From Syntrophaceae bacterium UBA6109 (GTDB lineage: Bacteria; Desulfobacterota; Syntrophia; Syntrophales; UBA6109): 16,309 bases of DNA. The stretch lies in the NCBI GenBank assembly GCA_002428445.1, contig DIWJ01000049.1:75742-92050 (forward strand), in the 5' to 3' direction. Below, piece after piece: positions 6,145 through 13,195 of the stretch; the stretch's first letter is position 1, and every line of letters starts with the position of its first letter. The notes beneath the pieces were generated by a model, which was given only the letters and a program-made list of their open reading frames with translations, did no database searches and was not told where the DNA came from. A program made the position numbers and the translations under genes.

Positions 6145-6469
6145 CTGCACAGAAGTTCAAGACACTTCAAGATGTCAGGGGAATCGAAAGAAGTTCGGCG
6201 GGAAGGCCCGTGAAGTAAGGGGCATATTGGATTTCAAAAGAAGGCACACAACTCGCCGGATCTTTGTGCTGCAAGGGATCAACCTCCCTCAGCACAGCGC
6301 CTCAAGGATCTGTTTATAGTGCCGAACGGGAATGTACTTGTCTGCCCCGGCTTGAGGCTCCCGGTAAGCTGTCCGATCGAAGCGTCCCAGCCTTTGCGTT
6401 CAATCCCCTCGCTGAAGGGGTGGCGTATCCACCCGTTCCGGACGATGAGCGCACCCCCTGCCGGGACGT
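6145..6469. other. Spacer without convincing gene
   Basis: About 325 bases between the HELxH-protein gene and the arsR promoter. Open frames here (for example 6279-6569 on the minus strand) lack an SD and overlap the end of the real gene, and I recognise no product. A short hairpin CCCCT/AGGGG with the flank GTTCAATC occurs at 6398-6420. I see no T-run terminator, RNA gene or repeat copy. It may hold decayed sequence. Confidence 0.5.
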
Positions 6470-7000
6470 TTACTGGACGCCCGCTTTCGGCTGCGATGCG
6501 CAGTCTCGAATCTCTCCGGTTATGCCCATGCGGCGGGCGAGACGTATGTGTTCTTCGGGCGTGATCCACGATACGCGCAGGTAACTGACAATGGCTTCCT
6601 CGTTCAATCCGATTCGCCGGGCTTCCCTTACGGTTACGCGGTAGGCCTCGATTTCGGTCTCCCGATCAACATAGGATGTGCTCCGGTCGTAGAGATCCCG
6701 CCCTTCCCGGTGCTGCTTGACGTGGCACAACTCGTGAGTGATGTCCAGATAAAGGATTTCATCGGAAAAGCGCTGCAGGTGCTGCAGGCCGACCGTGATT
6801 GAACCGTCATCATTATCCACGAATATTCTTTCAGACTGGTCCACCACGAAGACCTTCGTATGCGCTAAGATCGTATCGATCTCCTCCGCGTCCGAAAAAA
6901 TGTCCCATAGAACACCGCAGGCGCGTATATCCGCGAAAAGGTCTTCCAGGCGGTACTGTCCGGGTTCGAGCCGGCGGTTGATGGCGCAGACGGTTTTCAT
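6470..7000 (-). CDS. HELxH zinc-metallopeptidase-like protein, function unknown
   Basis: A 176-aa soluble protein. The zinc-binding HExxH motif is H89-E90-L-C-H93, followed by VKQHREG. A downstream ETEIEAYR (E118 most likely) gives the usual third ligand of gluzincin-type peptidases, in a helix before VREARRIGL. No signal peptide or membrane segment is seen, so it is probably cytoplasmic. I do not recognise the family more exactly; it resembles short HELxHxxQ proteins rather than known large peptidases. ATG 7000 starts 10 bp after the stop of the NifX-like gene and has no clear SD, suggesting translational coupling. It is the last gene of the four-gene redox set. Confidence 0.75.
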   Translation of the reverse strand: MKTVCAINRRLEPGQYRLEDLFADIRACGVLWDIFSDAEEIDTILAHTKVFVVDQSERIFVDNDDGSITVGLQHLQRFSDEILYLDITHELCHVKQHREGRDLYDRSTSYVDRETEIEAYRVTVREARRIGLNEEAIVSYLRVSWITPEEHIRLARRMGITGEIRDCASQPKAGVQ

Positions 7001-7010
7001 CGAAGTCGCA

Positions 7011-7352
7011 TCAGCGCCGAAATGCGGCTGCCGAAGTCAGCGTATGATTGCGCGCAGCTTCCACGAGGGTCAGGATCGATCCCTGCTCGGCGCAAAGCAC
7101 CTCGATCCCCGCTTCACCGAGCCTTTTCAGGGACGCTGTGGAAATCGAACCGGTGACGACGATATCGACCTTTTCCTCGCACAGCCTGGTTGCCAAGGCG
7201 GCTTTATCTTCCGCGCTGACCTCACGGCAGGGATTGCTCCAGGCTTCAAACCGGTCCTTGTCGTCGACAATCATGATCTGCAGACAAGATTCAAAATTCG
7301 GGTCCAGCCAGGCCCCCAGTCCGGCTCCTTTCGAAGTCACGGCAATTTTCAT
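7011..7352 (-). CDS. NifX/NafY-like dinitrogenase iron-molybdenum cofactor domain protein
   Basis: A 113-aa protein opening MKIAVTSKGAGLGAWLDPNF, followed by VDDKDRFEAWSNP and DIVVTGSISTASLKRLGEAG, then a glycine turn before EVLCAEQGS. This is the single-domain NifB/NifX/VnfX-type fold (PF02579) that in nitrogenase systems holds iron-molybdenum cofactor precursors. Free-standing copies occur in many anaerobes without nitrogenase and their job is mostly unknown. No nif genes are visible here, so nitrogen fixation should not be inferred. ATG 7352 has a strong SD (GGAGGA). A 14-bp hairpin fills the gap upstream. The partner genes (ferredoxin, HdrA-N-like) suggest metal-cluster chemistry. Confidence 0.88.
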   Translation of the reverse strand: MKIAVTSKGAGLGAWLDPNFESCLQIMIVDDKDRFEAWSNPCREVSAEDKAALATRLCEEKVDIVVTGSISTASLKRLGEAGIEVLCAEQGSILTLVEAARNHTLTSAAAFRR

Positions 7353-7364
7353 TGCATCCTCCAA

Positions 7365-7404
7365 TGTCCGGGGTGAAAGGAGCGATGTCTTTTCACCCCG
7401 GACA
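7365..7404 (-). promoter_or_regulatory. 14-bp intercistronic hairpin before the NifX-like gene
   Basis: TGTCCGGGGTGAAA (7365-7378) and TTTCACCCCGGACA (7391-7404) are perfect inverted copies around a 12-base loop. The hairpin occupies most of the 66-bp gap and ends just before the SD of the NifX-like gene. It lacks a T-run in either direction, so mRNA processing or partial attenuation is more likely than full termination. Confidence 0.75.
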
Positions 7405-7418
7405 GAATATCGATCCGG

Positions 7419-7775
7419 CTACTCGCCCTTGACCAGTTTCTCGATCGCCGCCGCAGCCTGTTCGGTATCCATGTTGCGGATATCCACTCCGTGGAGCTTT
7501 TCCTTACCGAATCCCGCAGCCTCCATTGCATCCCGGAACATCTTCACCTGCATGGTCGGGTCGCAGCCCGCCACGTACAGCTCGTCCGTCGTGTCTCCCT
7601 GCAACAAGCTGACGAGGAATTTGTCCCCGTCCGTCGAGCAGAGCTGCGGGTGAATTGCCATGTAATCAATCATCTTTTTCCGGCGCAGACCATTGCCGAC
7701 GACAAAGATGTCCATTTTCTGAAACGACGGGCAGTCGCCCTGACAGACGCACAAAAGTAAACCCTTTCTTGCCAT
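7419..7775 (-). CDS. HdrA N-terminal-like Cys-rich protein
   Basis: A 118-aa soluble protein. An N-terminal strand leads into C9-V-C11-QGD-C15, then C46 in HPQLCSTDGDKFL, then C71 in ELYVAGCDPTMQVKMF, and a final helix DTEQAAAAIEKLVKGE. The order (Cys-x-Cys start, LCS-x-x-G, then AGCDP and VDIRNMD) matches the N-terminal domain of heterodisulfide reductase subunit A, here as a stand-alone protein without the FAD domain. It may carry an Fe-S cluster and act as electron acceptor for the ferredoxin encoded just upstream; this is inference. The ATG follows AGGAGG at ideal spacing and lies one base after the ferredoxin stop, so the two are tightly coupled. Confidence 0.8.
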   Translation of the reverse strand: MARKGLLLCVCQGDCPSFQKMDIFVVGNGLRRKKMIDYMAIHPQLCSTDGDKFLVSLLQGDTTDELYVAGCDPTMQVKMFRDAMEAAGFGKEKLHGVDIRNMDTEQAAAAIEKLVKGE

Positions 7776-7776
7776 A

Positions 7777-7995
7777 TCAACCTCCTATTGTGATGTCCTC
7801 GTCTCCGAAGAAAGTGATTGCCCTGGTGTCGCAGATTTTGGAACAACCGAGACAAAATTCGACGCAATTGTCGGGTTTGACAACGTTTGGTTTCGAATCC
7901 CCCTCCGCGAGGACGCCGTGCGGGCAAAAATTGACGCACACGTTGCAGTTTGTGCACAACTCCTCACTGAAGACGGGGTACCAGTTCTTGGCCAT
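7777..7995 (-). CDS. Dicluster 4Fe-4S ferredoxin
   Basis: A 72-aa ferredoxin starting MAKNWYPVFSEELC. The first cluster ligands are C14, C17, C20 and C24 (C-x2-C-x2-C-x3-C-P); the second set is C44, C48, C51 and C55 with C-x3-C spacing at its start (CVEFCLGC). It is a small cytoplasmic electron carrier. ATG 7995 is chosen over the upstream in-frame start at 8040 because AGGAGG lies just before it and the family starts here. The stop is one base from the start of the HdrA-like gene, so electrons are probably passed to that protein (inference). It lies 120 bp after the TAXI gene; whether it has its own promoter is unclear. Confidence 0.92.
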   Translation of the reverse strand: MAKNWYPVFSEELCTNCNVCVNFCPHGVLAEGDSKPNVVKPDNCVEFCLGCSKICDTRAITFFGDEDITIGG

Positions 7996-8115
7996 TGTTA
8001 CCTCCTGAATGATTAATATTGCATTGCAGAACAGGGACAACCTTCGTGTTACGGCCGTATTTCACGACACTTGTCGTCCCGCGTACTGCGGATTGCCTGC
8101 CCGCTCCTGCACGGC

Positions 8116-9087
8116 CTATTTTACCAGCCCTGCTTCCCTGTAATATTTTTCCGCTCCCGGATGAACGGGAATCGGCATCCCGGCAAGCGCCGTTTCCACT
8201 TTGATTTGTTTCCCTACGCCATGGGACGGCGCAATCGTTTTCAGATTCTCGAATATCGCCTTCGTGATCCTGTACGCTGTTTCGTTGTCCAGTTCAGCGC
8301 GTGCCGCGATCATTGTGTACATGGCAAGGGTCGGAACGTCCGCGCCCACTCCCTTGTAAATCCCGGAGGGAATCCTGCCCTTCACGTAGTAGGGGTACTT
8401 CTTCATCAGCGCCGCCGCCGGTTCGCCCTCGACCGGAACGATGACCGTTTCGACCTTCGACGCAGTTCCGCCCATCGATGGATAGCCGACCGCGCCGAGG
8501 AAAAAGAGGGCGTCGATCTTGTTCGCCATGAGGGCATTGGCCGCCTCGTTGATGGTCATGTACTCCACCTTGGCCAGGTCTTTGAGTGAAAGCCCGTATG
8601 CTTCCAGCACCTGCAGCGTGGTTTCAACCGGCATCGTGCCCTGCGGTCCCACCGCGACCCTTTTGCCCTTGAGGTCTTTCACGGACGCAATCCCGGCGTC
8701 CTTGCGGGCCTGAATCTGGACGCTTTCCGTGTAAAGAGATGCGATGCCCCTGATGTTGGCGATCGGCTTGCTGAAAAAGGGTTCAATGCCCTTCAGGGCA
8801 TAATAAGCGATGTCGTTCTGAACCGTAACGACATCCGCCTCGCCGGCACCGATCATCTTCGAGTTGATGATGGAGGAGACCACGGGCTGTAACGTGACAT
8901 CGATGTCACCAGCCTTTTCTTCGACGACCTTTGTTATCGCCGATGCCAGATGAAAATACATGCCCGGGAGGCAACCGGAATTGAACGTGATGTTCTTCTT
9001 TTGTGCCAACGCGTTACCCGGATAAAGAACGGCACCGGCGACCATGGCGACCGCAAAAAGCACGCCTGCAACGCCTATTGTTCTCAT
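8116..9087 (-). CDS. TAXI-family TRAP transporter solute-binding protein
   Basis: Periplasmic binding protein of 323 aa. A signal peptide (MRTIGVAGVLFAVAMVAGAV, ending PGNALAQ) is followed by the TAXI-family N-terminus NITFNSGCLPGMYFHLASAI. Further signatures are GEADVVTVQNDIAYYALKG, LKGKRVAVGPQGT (about residues 142-154) and a C-terminal PVHPGAEKYYREAGL. TAXI proteins normally serve fused DctQM permeases. Here the gene lies 52 bp after a separate dctM in an operon that already has a DctP-type binding protein. ATG 9087 has a strong SD (AAGGAGG). The substrate is unknown; members bind dicarboxylates, glutamate and others. Confidence 0.93.
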   Translation of the reverse strand: MRTIGVAGVLFAVAMVAGAVLYPGNALAQKKNITFNSGCLPGMYFHLASAITKVVEEKAGDIDVTLQPVVSSIINSKMIGAGEADVVTVQNDIAYYALKGIEPFFSKPIANIRGIASLYTESVQIQARKDAGIASVKDLKGKRVAVGPQGTMPVETTLQVLEAYGLSLKDLAKVEYMTINEAANALMANKIDALFFLGAVGYPSMGGTASKVETVIVPVEGEPAAALMKKYPYYVKGRIPSGIYKGVGADVPTLAMYTMIAARAELDNETAYRITKAIFENLKTIAPSHGVGKQIKVETALAGMPIPVHPGAEKYYREAGLVK

Positions 9088-9139
9088 GATGTTCCTCCTT
9101 CATTCGTTTGATAAGTTCATTCATTCCATTCCATCAGTC

Positions 9140-10456
9140 TCATTTTGGCGCGAACACAGCCGGCAGCCAAAGAATCAAATTCGGGAAAAGCGTGAACACA
9201 ACCAGTGCCAGCAGGTAGATCACCGTGAATGGGGCGGATCCCGCGATGATGGTGCCCATGTTGATATTGAATTTCTTCGTAACCATCCCTTTGACCACGA
9301 AAAGGTTGATCCCAAAGGGGGGAGTGATGAATGCCGCACCCATGTTGACGATGAACAGGACGCCGAACCAAAGCGGGTCGAAACCGAGGCTCGCCACAAG
9401 GGGGTTGAAAACCGGCGTCACGACCATCATGATTCCAAGCGGGTCCAGGAAGCATCCCATAATCAGCAAAATGACCTGCATCGCCGCCAGGATCCACCAT
9501 TTGGAGATTTGAAGGGTCTTGACCAATGCGTCGACTTGCTCGGAAGTGCCGAGTGTTTCAACGACGCGGCTGAAGAGGTGCGCGGCAATGATGATCCAGA
9601 TGATGAATACGGTGCTTCTTACAGTGCCCTCCAGGGCTTCCGTGAGTTTGTGCAATGCAATTTTTCCAGCCACGAACGTCGAAAGCAGAACGGCCAGAAC
9701 GCCAATGGCCGCCGCCTCTGTCGGCGTCGCGAAGCCGGTATAGATTCCTCCCAAGACAACAAAGATGATGAAGACAGGTGCAAGAACGGACTTCAGGGAT
9801 TTCATTTTTGCGGGCCAGGAAAATCGTTCCGTGCTGGGGGGCCCCATCTTCGGTTGGAAATAACACCGCACCGCCACGTAAATGGAAAACAGGACCGATA
9901 TGATGATGCCGGGCAGGAAGCCGCCGGCAAACATGGCGCCCGGAGATACCCCTGTCAGCGAGGCATAGACGATCATCAGGATGCTCGGGGGCACGATGAT
10001 GGCGAGGGCGCCGCTCGCGGCAATGCAGCCGGTGGCCAGTTTTTCGCTGTATCCACGGTCCAGCATCGGTTTCATGCCCATGGAACACATGATGGCGGTA
10101 CTCGCAGGCGCGGCGCCGATCATCGCGCCCAATACCGCGCCGATATAGCAGATGCCGATGGCCAATCCTCCACCGAGGCGTCCCATCCATTTGTACATCA
10201 TTTCAAAAAGATCATCCGCTACGCCGGTGACCCGGAGCAACTCGCCCATGAGGATGAAAAGAGGGATGGCGAGCAGCACCCAGTTCGTCATGACTTCGGC
10301 GGTCGTGTTCCCGATCAGATAGATGCCGTTTATTCCCCATATGTAAACAGCGCCCCCGATCGCCACGCTTCCCAAGGCGAATGCAACGGGCACGCCCAGG
10401 AATATGAGCAGCGCCATCGAGCCCCAAATAGCAGCAGATACAAGCCAAGATTCCAT
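9140..10456 (-). CDS. dctM: TRAP transporter large permease subunit DctM
   Basis: Inner-membrane protein of 438 aa with about 12 hydrophobic segments, the substrate-translocating subunit of a tripartite ATP-independent periplasmic transporter. Typical parts are the LIFLGVPVAFALG segment near the start, IPLFILMGELL (about residues 64-74), GAVLGAMIGAAPASTA, ASGALAIIVPPSI, ATPTEAAAIGV, and near the end NMGAAFITPPFGINLFVVKG. Its length is normal for the family. ATG 10456 follows AAGGAGGGGAG. It starts 28 bp after dctQ, so the two are co-transcribed. It imports the substrate delivered by DctP, and perhaps by the TAXI protein, using a sodium or proton gradient. Confidence 0.96.
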   Translation of the reverse strand: MESWLVSAAIWGSMALLIFLGVPVAFALGSVAIGGAVYIWGINGIYLIGNTTAEVMTNWVLLAIPLFILMGELLRVTGVADDLFEMMYKWMGRLGGGLAIGICYIGAVLGAMIGAAPASTAIMCSMGMKPMLDRGYSEKLATGCIAASGALAIIVPPSILMIVYASLTGVSPGAMFAGGFLPGIIISVLFSIYVAVRCYFQPKMGPPSTERFSWPAKMKSLKSVLAPVFIIFVVLGGIYTGFATPTEAAAIGVLAVLLSTFVAGKIALHKLTEALEGTVRSTVFIIWIIIAAHLFSRVVETLGTSEQVDALVKTLQISKWWILAAMQVILLIMGCFLDPLGIMMVVTPVFNPLVASLGFDPLWFGVLFIVNMGAAFITPPFGINLFVVKGMVTKKFNINMGTIIAGSAPFTVIYLLALVVFTLFPNLILWLPAVFAPK

Positions 10457-10484
10457 GGAAGATGCTCCCCTCCTTACGGGCCTT

Positions 10485-10991
10485 CTATCCCTCTTGCTGG
10501 TTTTTCGTGAAAACGCGCCTGACGTTTTTGGTCAGATCCGCAAACAACTGCAGAAGCACCAGTACCGTGCCGATTGGAATTGCCGCAAGATAAGGCCACA
10601 GCGGCCACATCAGAGTGCCGGCCCGTTTCTGGTTCTGCGTCAGCGCCATCCAGAAAATATCCCATCCCGCAACCAGCATGGCGATGACGAAAATGGCGCA
10701 GGGAATGAAATAGAAAATGCTCAAGTAGTTCTGGAATCGCGGATTCAACTGGCCGGAAATGACGTCTGTCCGGATATGGGACTTGCACAATTGAACGTAC
10801 CCGCTTCCGAGAAGGGCAAAAATTCCAAATCCGTATACGGATATTTCCTGGACCCATTCATTCGGGCTGTTGAATGCATACCGCATGACCGTATCGTATC
10901 CGACGAAAACGGAAACGATGAGGATAATCCAGCCCAGATAACGGCCTAGCGTCGAATTGATCGACTCAATCATCCCTATGGCTTTATCCAT
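10485..10991 (-). CDS. dctQ: TRAP transporter small permease subunit DctQ
   Basis: A 168-aa inner-membrane protein with four hydrophobic segments (about residues 19-37, 51-68, 88-110, 130-150). The family features are FVGYDTVMRYAFNSPNEWVQEI (the V-x-x-R-Y-x-F-N-x-P-x-x-W pattern) and LCKSHIRTDVI at the second segment. It partners DctM. ATG 10991 follows GGAGGT at about nine bases. It lies 141 bp after dctP, with a large hairpin in the gap. The C-terminus is basic and cytoplasmic. Confidence 0.94.
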   Translation of the reverse strand: MDKAIGMIESINSTLGRYLGWIILIVSVFVGYDTVMRYAFNSPNEWVQEISVYGFGIFALLGSGYVQLCKSHIRTDVISGQLNPRFQNYLSIFYFIPCAIFVIAMLVAGWDIFWMALTQNQKRAGTLMWPLWPYLAAIPIGTVLVLLQLFADLTKNVRRVFTKNQQEG

Positions 10992-11050
10992 TTCCGCTGA
11001 CCTCCATCCCCAGAAGATATTACATCCAGTCGATCAACATTTCTTCGAGT

Positions 11051-11089
11051 CTCCACCGGCGATCCTGCAACAGCAGATCGCCGGTGGAG
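11051..11089 (-). promoter_or_regulatory. Large intercistronic hairpin between dctP and dctQ
   Basis: CTCCACCGGCGATC (11051-11064) and GATCGCCGGTGGAG (11076-11089) are perfect inverted copies; with one bulged base the inner TGC/GCA pair extends the stem and leaves the loop AACA. No T-run follows on either strand. It lies 43 bp after the dctP stop. It probably protects the upstream dctP message and lowers downstream expression. Confidence 0.75.
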
Positions 11090-11132
11090 GTATAACCGAA
11101 AACCGGAACAAGTGATCCGACGGGGTTCCCTG

Positions 11133-12191
11133 CTATTTGGCCTTCCCCTTGGGCGCGATCTGAGTCCTGTAAATCTCGATCATCCGCTTGCACTCAGGGT
11201 TCTGCTTGGCGAAGATGTCCTGCACCTCGACAGCCTTGCTCATATATTTTTCCCTGTCCGCCCCTGAGAGTTCGAGGACGTCGAGTTTGTACTTTTTAAT
11301 GATGCGCGGTTCGTCTTCCTTTTCGCAGTAGTTGGCCAGAAGCTCCTTCATGTGGCCCCAATGCCATGTGATGGCCCTCTGGAAGCCGGCCTTGACATCG
11401 TCCGGGAATTCATCCCAGAGGCTTTTCCGGATGACGAGACCGTAGAGCATGGGACCGACGATGGCGGGTTTGACAATCTGCTTGCCGACCTCGCCCCATT
11501 TGTAGTCTTCCAGACCGGGGATAAAGACGGTGAGCCCATCGATGGTTCCGGTCTGCATGGCATGGTAGCGCTCCGGTGAGGGAACCGTGACCGTCGCGGC
11601 GCCGACTGCCATGGCGAAGCGATCGAACATACCGCCCGAGCTTCCGATTCTCAGCCCTTTGAAGTCATCATAATTCTTTATTTTCTTGCTCAGGAAGAAG
11701 TACTGCGGCGAACCGGGAATGTGCACGAGCATCATGCCGTTCACCTTGGCCCACGCCTTGTTGATGATCTGGTTCAGCTCGGCGTTGTTCGCAACCTTCT
11801 CAGCGGTATCCCAGTCCGAAATGACACCGGGGACCATGTTGAAGCCGATTTCAGGCGCGATTCCCGTAAAGAACGAAAGGCCTCCCGTCAGCTGGGCATC
11901 GATGAGGCCTCGCTGCAGCGCCTGGGGAACTTCCGGCGGTTTCGCCAGCCCGGAATTCACGAAGATCTTGTAGGTCACGCGTCCCCCGGTTTCCTTGTTG
12001 ACTCTATCCAGAAGATCCCGACCGCCGGCATCGACGTTGTAACGGTTGATCTGCCCCATCAGCGTGTTGACCTTCAGCGACCATGTTTTGGCCGCCGCTT
12101 CCGAAAACGACGGCGAAAGAAGGCCGACTGACACAACCAGTGCGGCAAGAAACACTCCCCATTTTGCTGCTGGACTGAAATGTCGTTTCAT
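11133..12191 (-). CDS. dctP: TRAP transporter DctP-type solute-binding protein
   Basis: Periplasmic binding protein of 352 aa. A signal peptide (basic MKRHFSPAAKWG, hydrophobic core, LSPSFSEAAA) precedes the mature start TWSLKVNTLMG. DctP-family hallmarks are LLDRVNKETGGRVTYKIF, ALQRGLIDAQLTGG, NYDDFKGLRIGSSGG (about residues 174-188) and PSPERYHAMQTGTIDGL. The usual carboxylate-binding Arg motif G-[LK]-[KR]-x-R is altered to GLRIGS, so substrate contacts may differ. ATG 12191 follows GAAGGGGG at moderate spacing. It lies 206 bp after the bicupin gene. It captures the substrate for DctQM; a carboxylic acid is expected but not shown. Confidence 0.93.
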   Translation of the reverse strand: MKRHFSPAAKWGVFLAALVVSVGLLSPSFSEAAAKTWSLKVNTLMGQINRYNVDAGGRDLLDRVNKETGGRVTYKIFVNSGLAKPPEVPQALQRGLIDAQLTGGLSFFTGIAPEIGFNMVPGVISDWDTAEKVANNAELNQIINKAWAKVNGMMLVHIPGSPQYFFLSKKIKNYDDFKGLRIGSSGGMFDRFAMAVGAATVTVPSPERYHAMQTGTIDGLTVFIPGLEDYKWGEVGKQIVKPAIVGPMLYGLVIRKSLWDEFPDDVKAGFQRAITWHWGHMKELLANYCEKEDEPRIIKKYKLDVLELSGADREKYMSKAVEVQDIFAKQNPECKRMIEIYRTQIAPKGKAK

Positions 12192-12397
12192 TTTCTACCC
12201 CCTTCTCTCGGGAAAACGTTCGAGTTTGCCTTATGAAAACCTGCCGATTGTCTGTGCGAACCTCTGATCCGCAACTTCGACAAAAATTGGAGCGGCCGCC
12301 GGACATGAACCGGATTGATGTCCCCTCGTTCATACCCGGCTGACCGCTTCATCTTTCAAACAACCATCCCTGCCCGCCGGTATAACCTTTTCCCGGC

Positions 12398-13141
12398 TTA
12401 GCGTTTCACGTAATGGTGGAACTGGAGAAGCAGTGCGCCGACGGGCGCTTCGAAGGGTCCGTAGCTGGTCCCCTTCTGGAAGACGCCGATCGTGCCCGGG
12501 TGGTACCTGAAACCCAGGCGTTTGTTGATGAGGCCGCCGGAGACGATGAAGGTGATTTCGTCAACGTCGTCGTTGCGCCATTCTCCTCCGCTGAACCCTT
12601 CCGGGATCCTGAGAAAGCGGCAATAGCTTCCATTCCCCTGTACATCGCGGTACACGATAGCGGCCTCGGCACCGGCCTGCGCCACGCCTTCCTTGGACCA
12701 CTTCATCTCCGCAGGCTGGAGAAATTCCTTCCATTTCGTCAGGTGTTCGGTTGGATCCGGGCGGCGAACGACATGGCGGAATTCAACGAGCAGGCATCCG
12801 AAAGGAGCCTCCAGCGGACCGTGGTTCACTTTCTGCGGGAAAGAAGCAATCGCCCCCGGCAGGTACGTGTAATGCAGGCGTCTGTTGATGACGCCGCCGT
12901 TTACGATGTAGACCATCTCGTCAAAATCATCGTGGTCGCAGCAGGCGTGATCATTTTCCTCCTGGGTCTTCCCTTCGCCGAACCCTTCGGGGAAACTGAG
13001 GATCCGGCAGTAGGTGCCGGTGTCCTTGTCACGGTAGACGAGGGTTCTCGAGGCGCCTGCCTGTGAAACACCTTCGGTATCCCATTTCAATTCCGAGACC
13101 GGTTCAAAGAATTCCTTTTTTGTGGTGATCTTCTCCGACAT
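12398..13141 (-). CDS. Bicupin protein with internal duplication
   Basis: A 247-aa cytoplasmic protein made of two copies of one cupin unit, residues about 16-123 and 143-243. Both contain [EM]-[LM]-KW-x-x-EGV-x-QAGA, YCR-[IF]-L, PEGF, a D-E-[MI] pair, [IV]-x-GG-[VL]-IN-[RK]-RL, [LH]-PG and GP-[LF]-EAP-[FV]-G. The first copy has an extra His/Cys/Asp-rich loop (HACCDHDD, 65-72) and H107 before GP; the second has Tyr227 at that place, so only the first may bind metal. The exact family is not recognised; ChrR-type or small-molecule-binding cupins are alternatives. ATG 13141 has a strong SD (AAGGAGG). It lies between the MmgE/PrpD gene and dctP, so it may act on the imported compound or sense it. 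Confidence 0.82.
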   Translation of the reverse strand: MSEKITTKKEFFEPVSELKWDTEGVSQAGASRTLVYRDKDTGTYCRILSFPEGFGEGKTQEENDHACCDHDDFDEMVYIVNGGVINRRLHYTYLPGAIASFPQKVNHGPLEAPFGCLLVEFRHVVRRPDPTEHLTKWKEFLQPAEMKWSKEGVAQAGAEAAIVYRDVQGNGSYCRFLRIPEGFSGGEWRNDDVDEITFIVSGGLINKRLGFRYHPGTIGVFQKGTSYGPFEAPVGALLLQFHHYVKR

Positions 13142-13195
13142 TTTGTCCTCCTTGAAAAAGTTATTGTTCCGTTATTGACATCTTTAAACAGCGAT

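Noticed and set aside
6398..6420. CRISPR-repeat-like motif (GTTCAATC followed by a CCCCT/AGGGG stem)
   Set aside because: Only one copy, no spacers of constant length and no cas genes.
6279..6569. 96-codon open frame on the minus strand
   Set aside because: It overlaps 100 bases of the HELxH gene in another frame, has no SD, and I do not recognise the product.
8013..8035. Weak promoter-like boxes before the ferredoxin gene (TTGTCC, 16 bp, TATTAA)
   Set aside because: Only 4 of 6 matches each, and the start of transcription would fall on the ribosome-binding site.
8064..8077. Palindrome ACGACACTTGTCGT between the TAXI and ferredoxin genes
   Set aside because: Too short a stem for a terminator, no T-run, and no second copy; it could be chance.
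9044..10510. 488-codon open frame on the plus strand
   Set aside because: It lies antisense to dctM along its whole length, its product is an unnatural His/Asp/Arg-rich chain with no domain, and it has no SD. It is a shadow of the dctM codon pattern.
12301..12323. Inverted repeat GGACAT/ATGTCC upstream of dctP
   Set aside because: Six-base arms with an 11-base loop and a T-run only far downstream; not convincing as terminator or operator.
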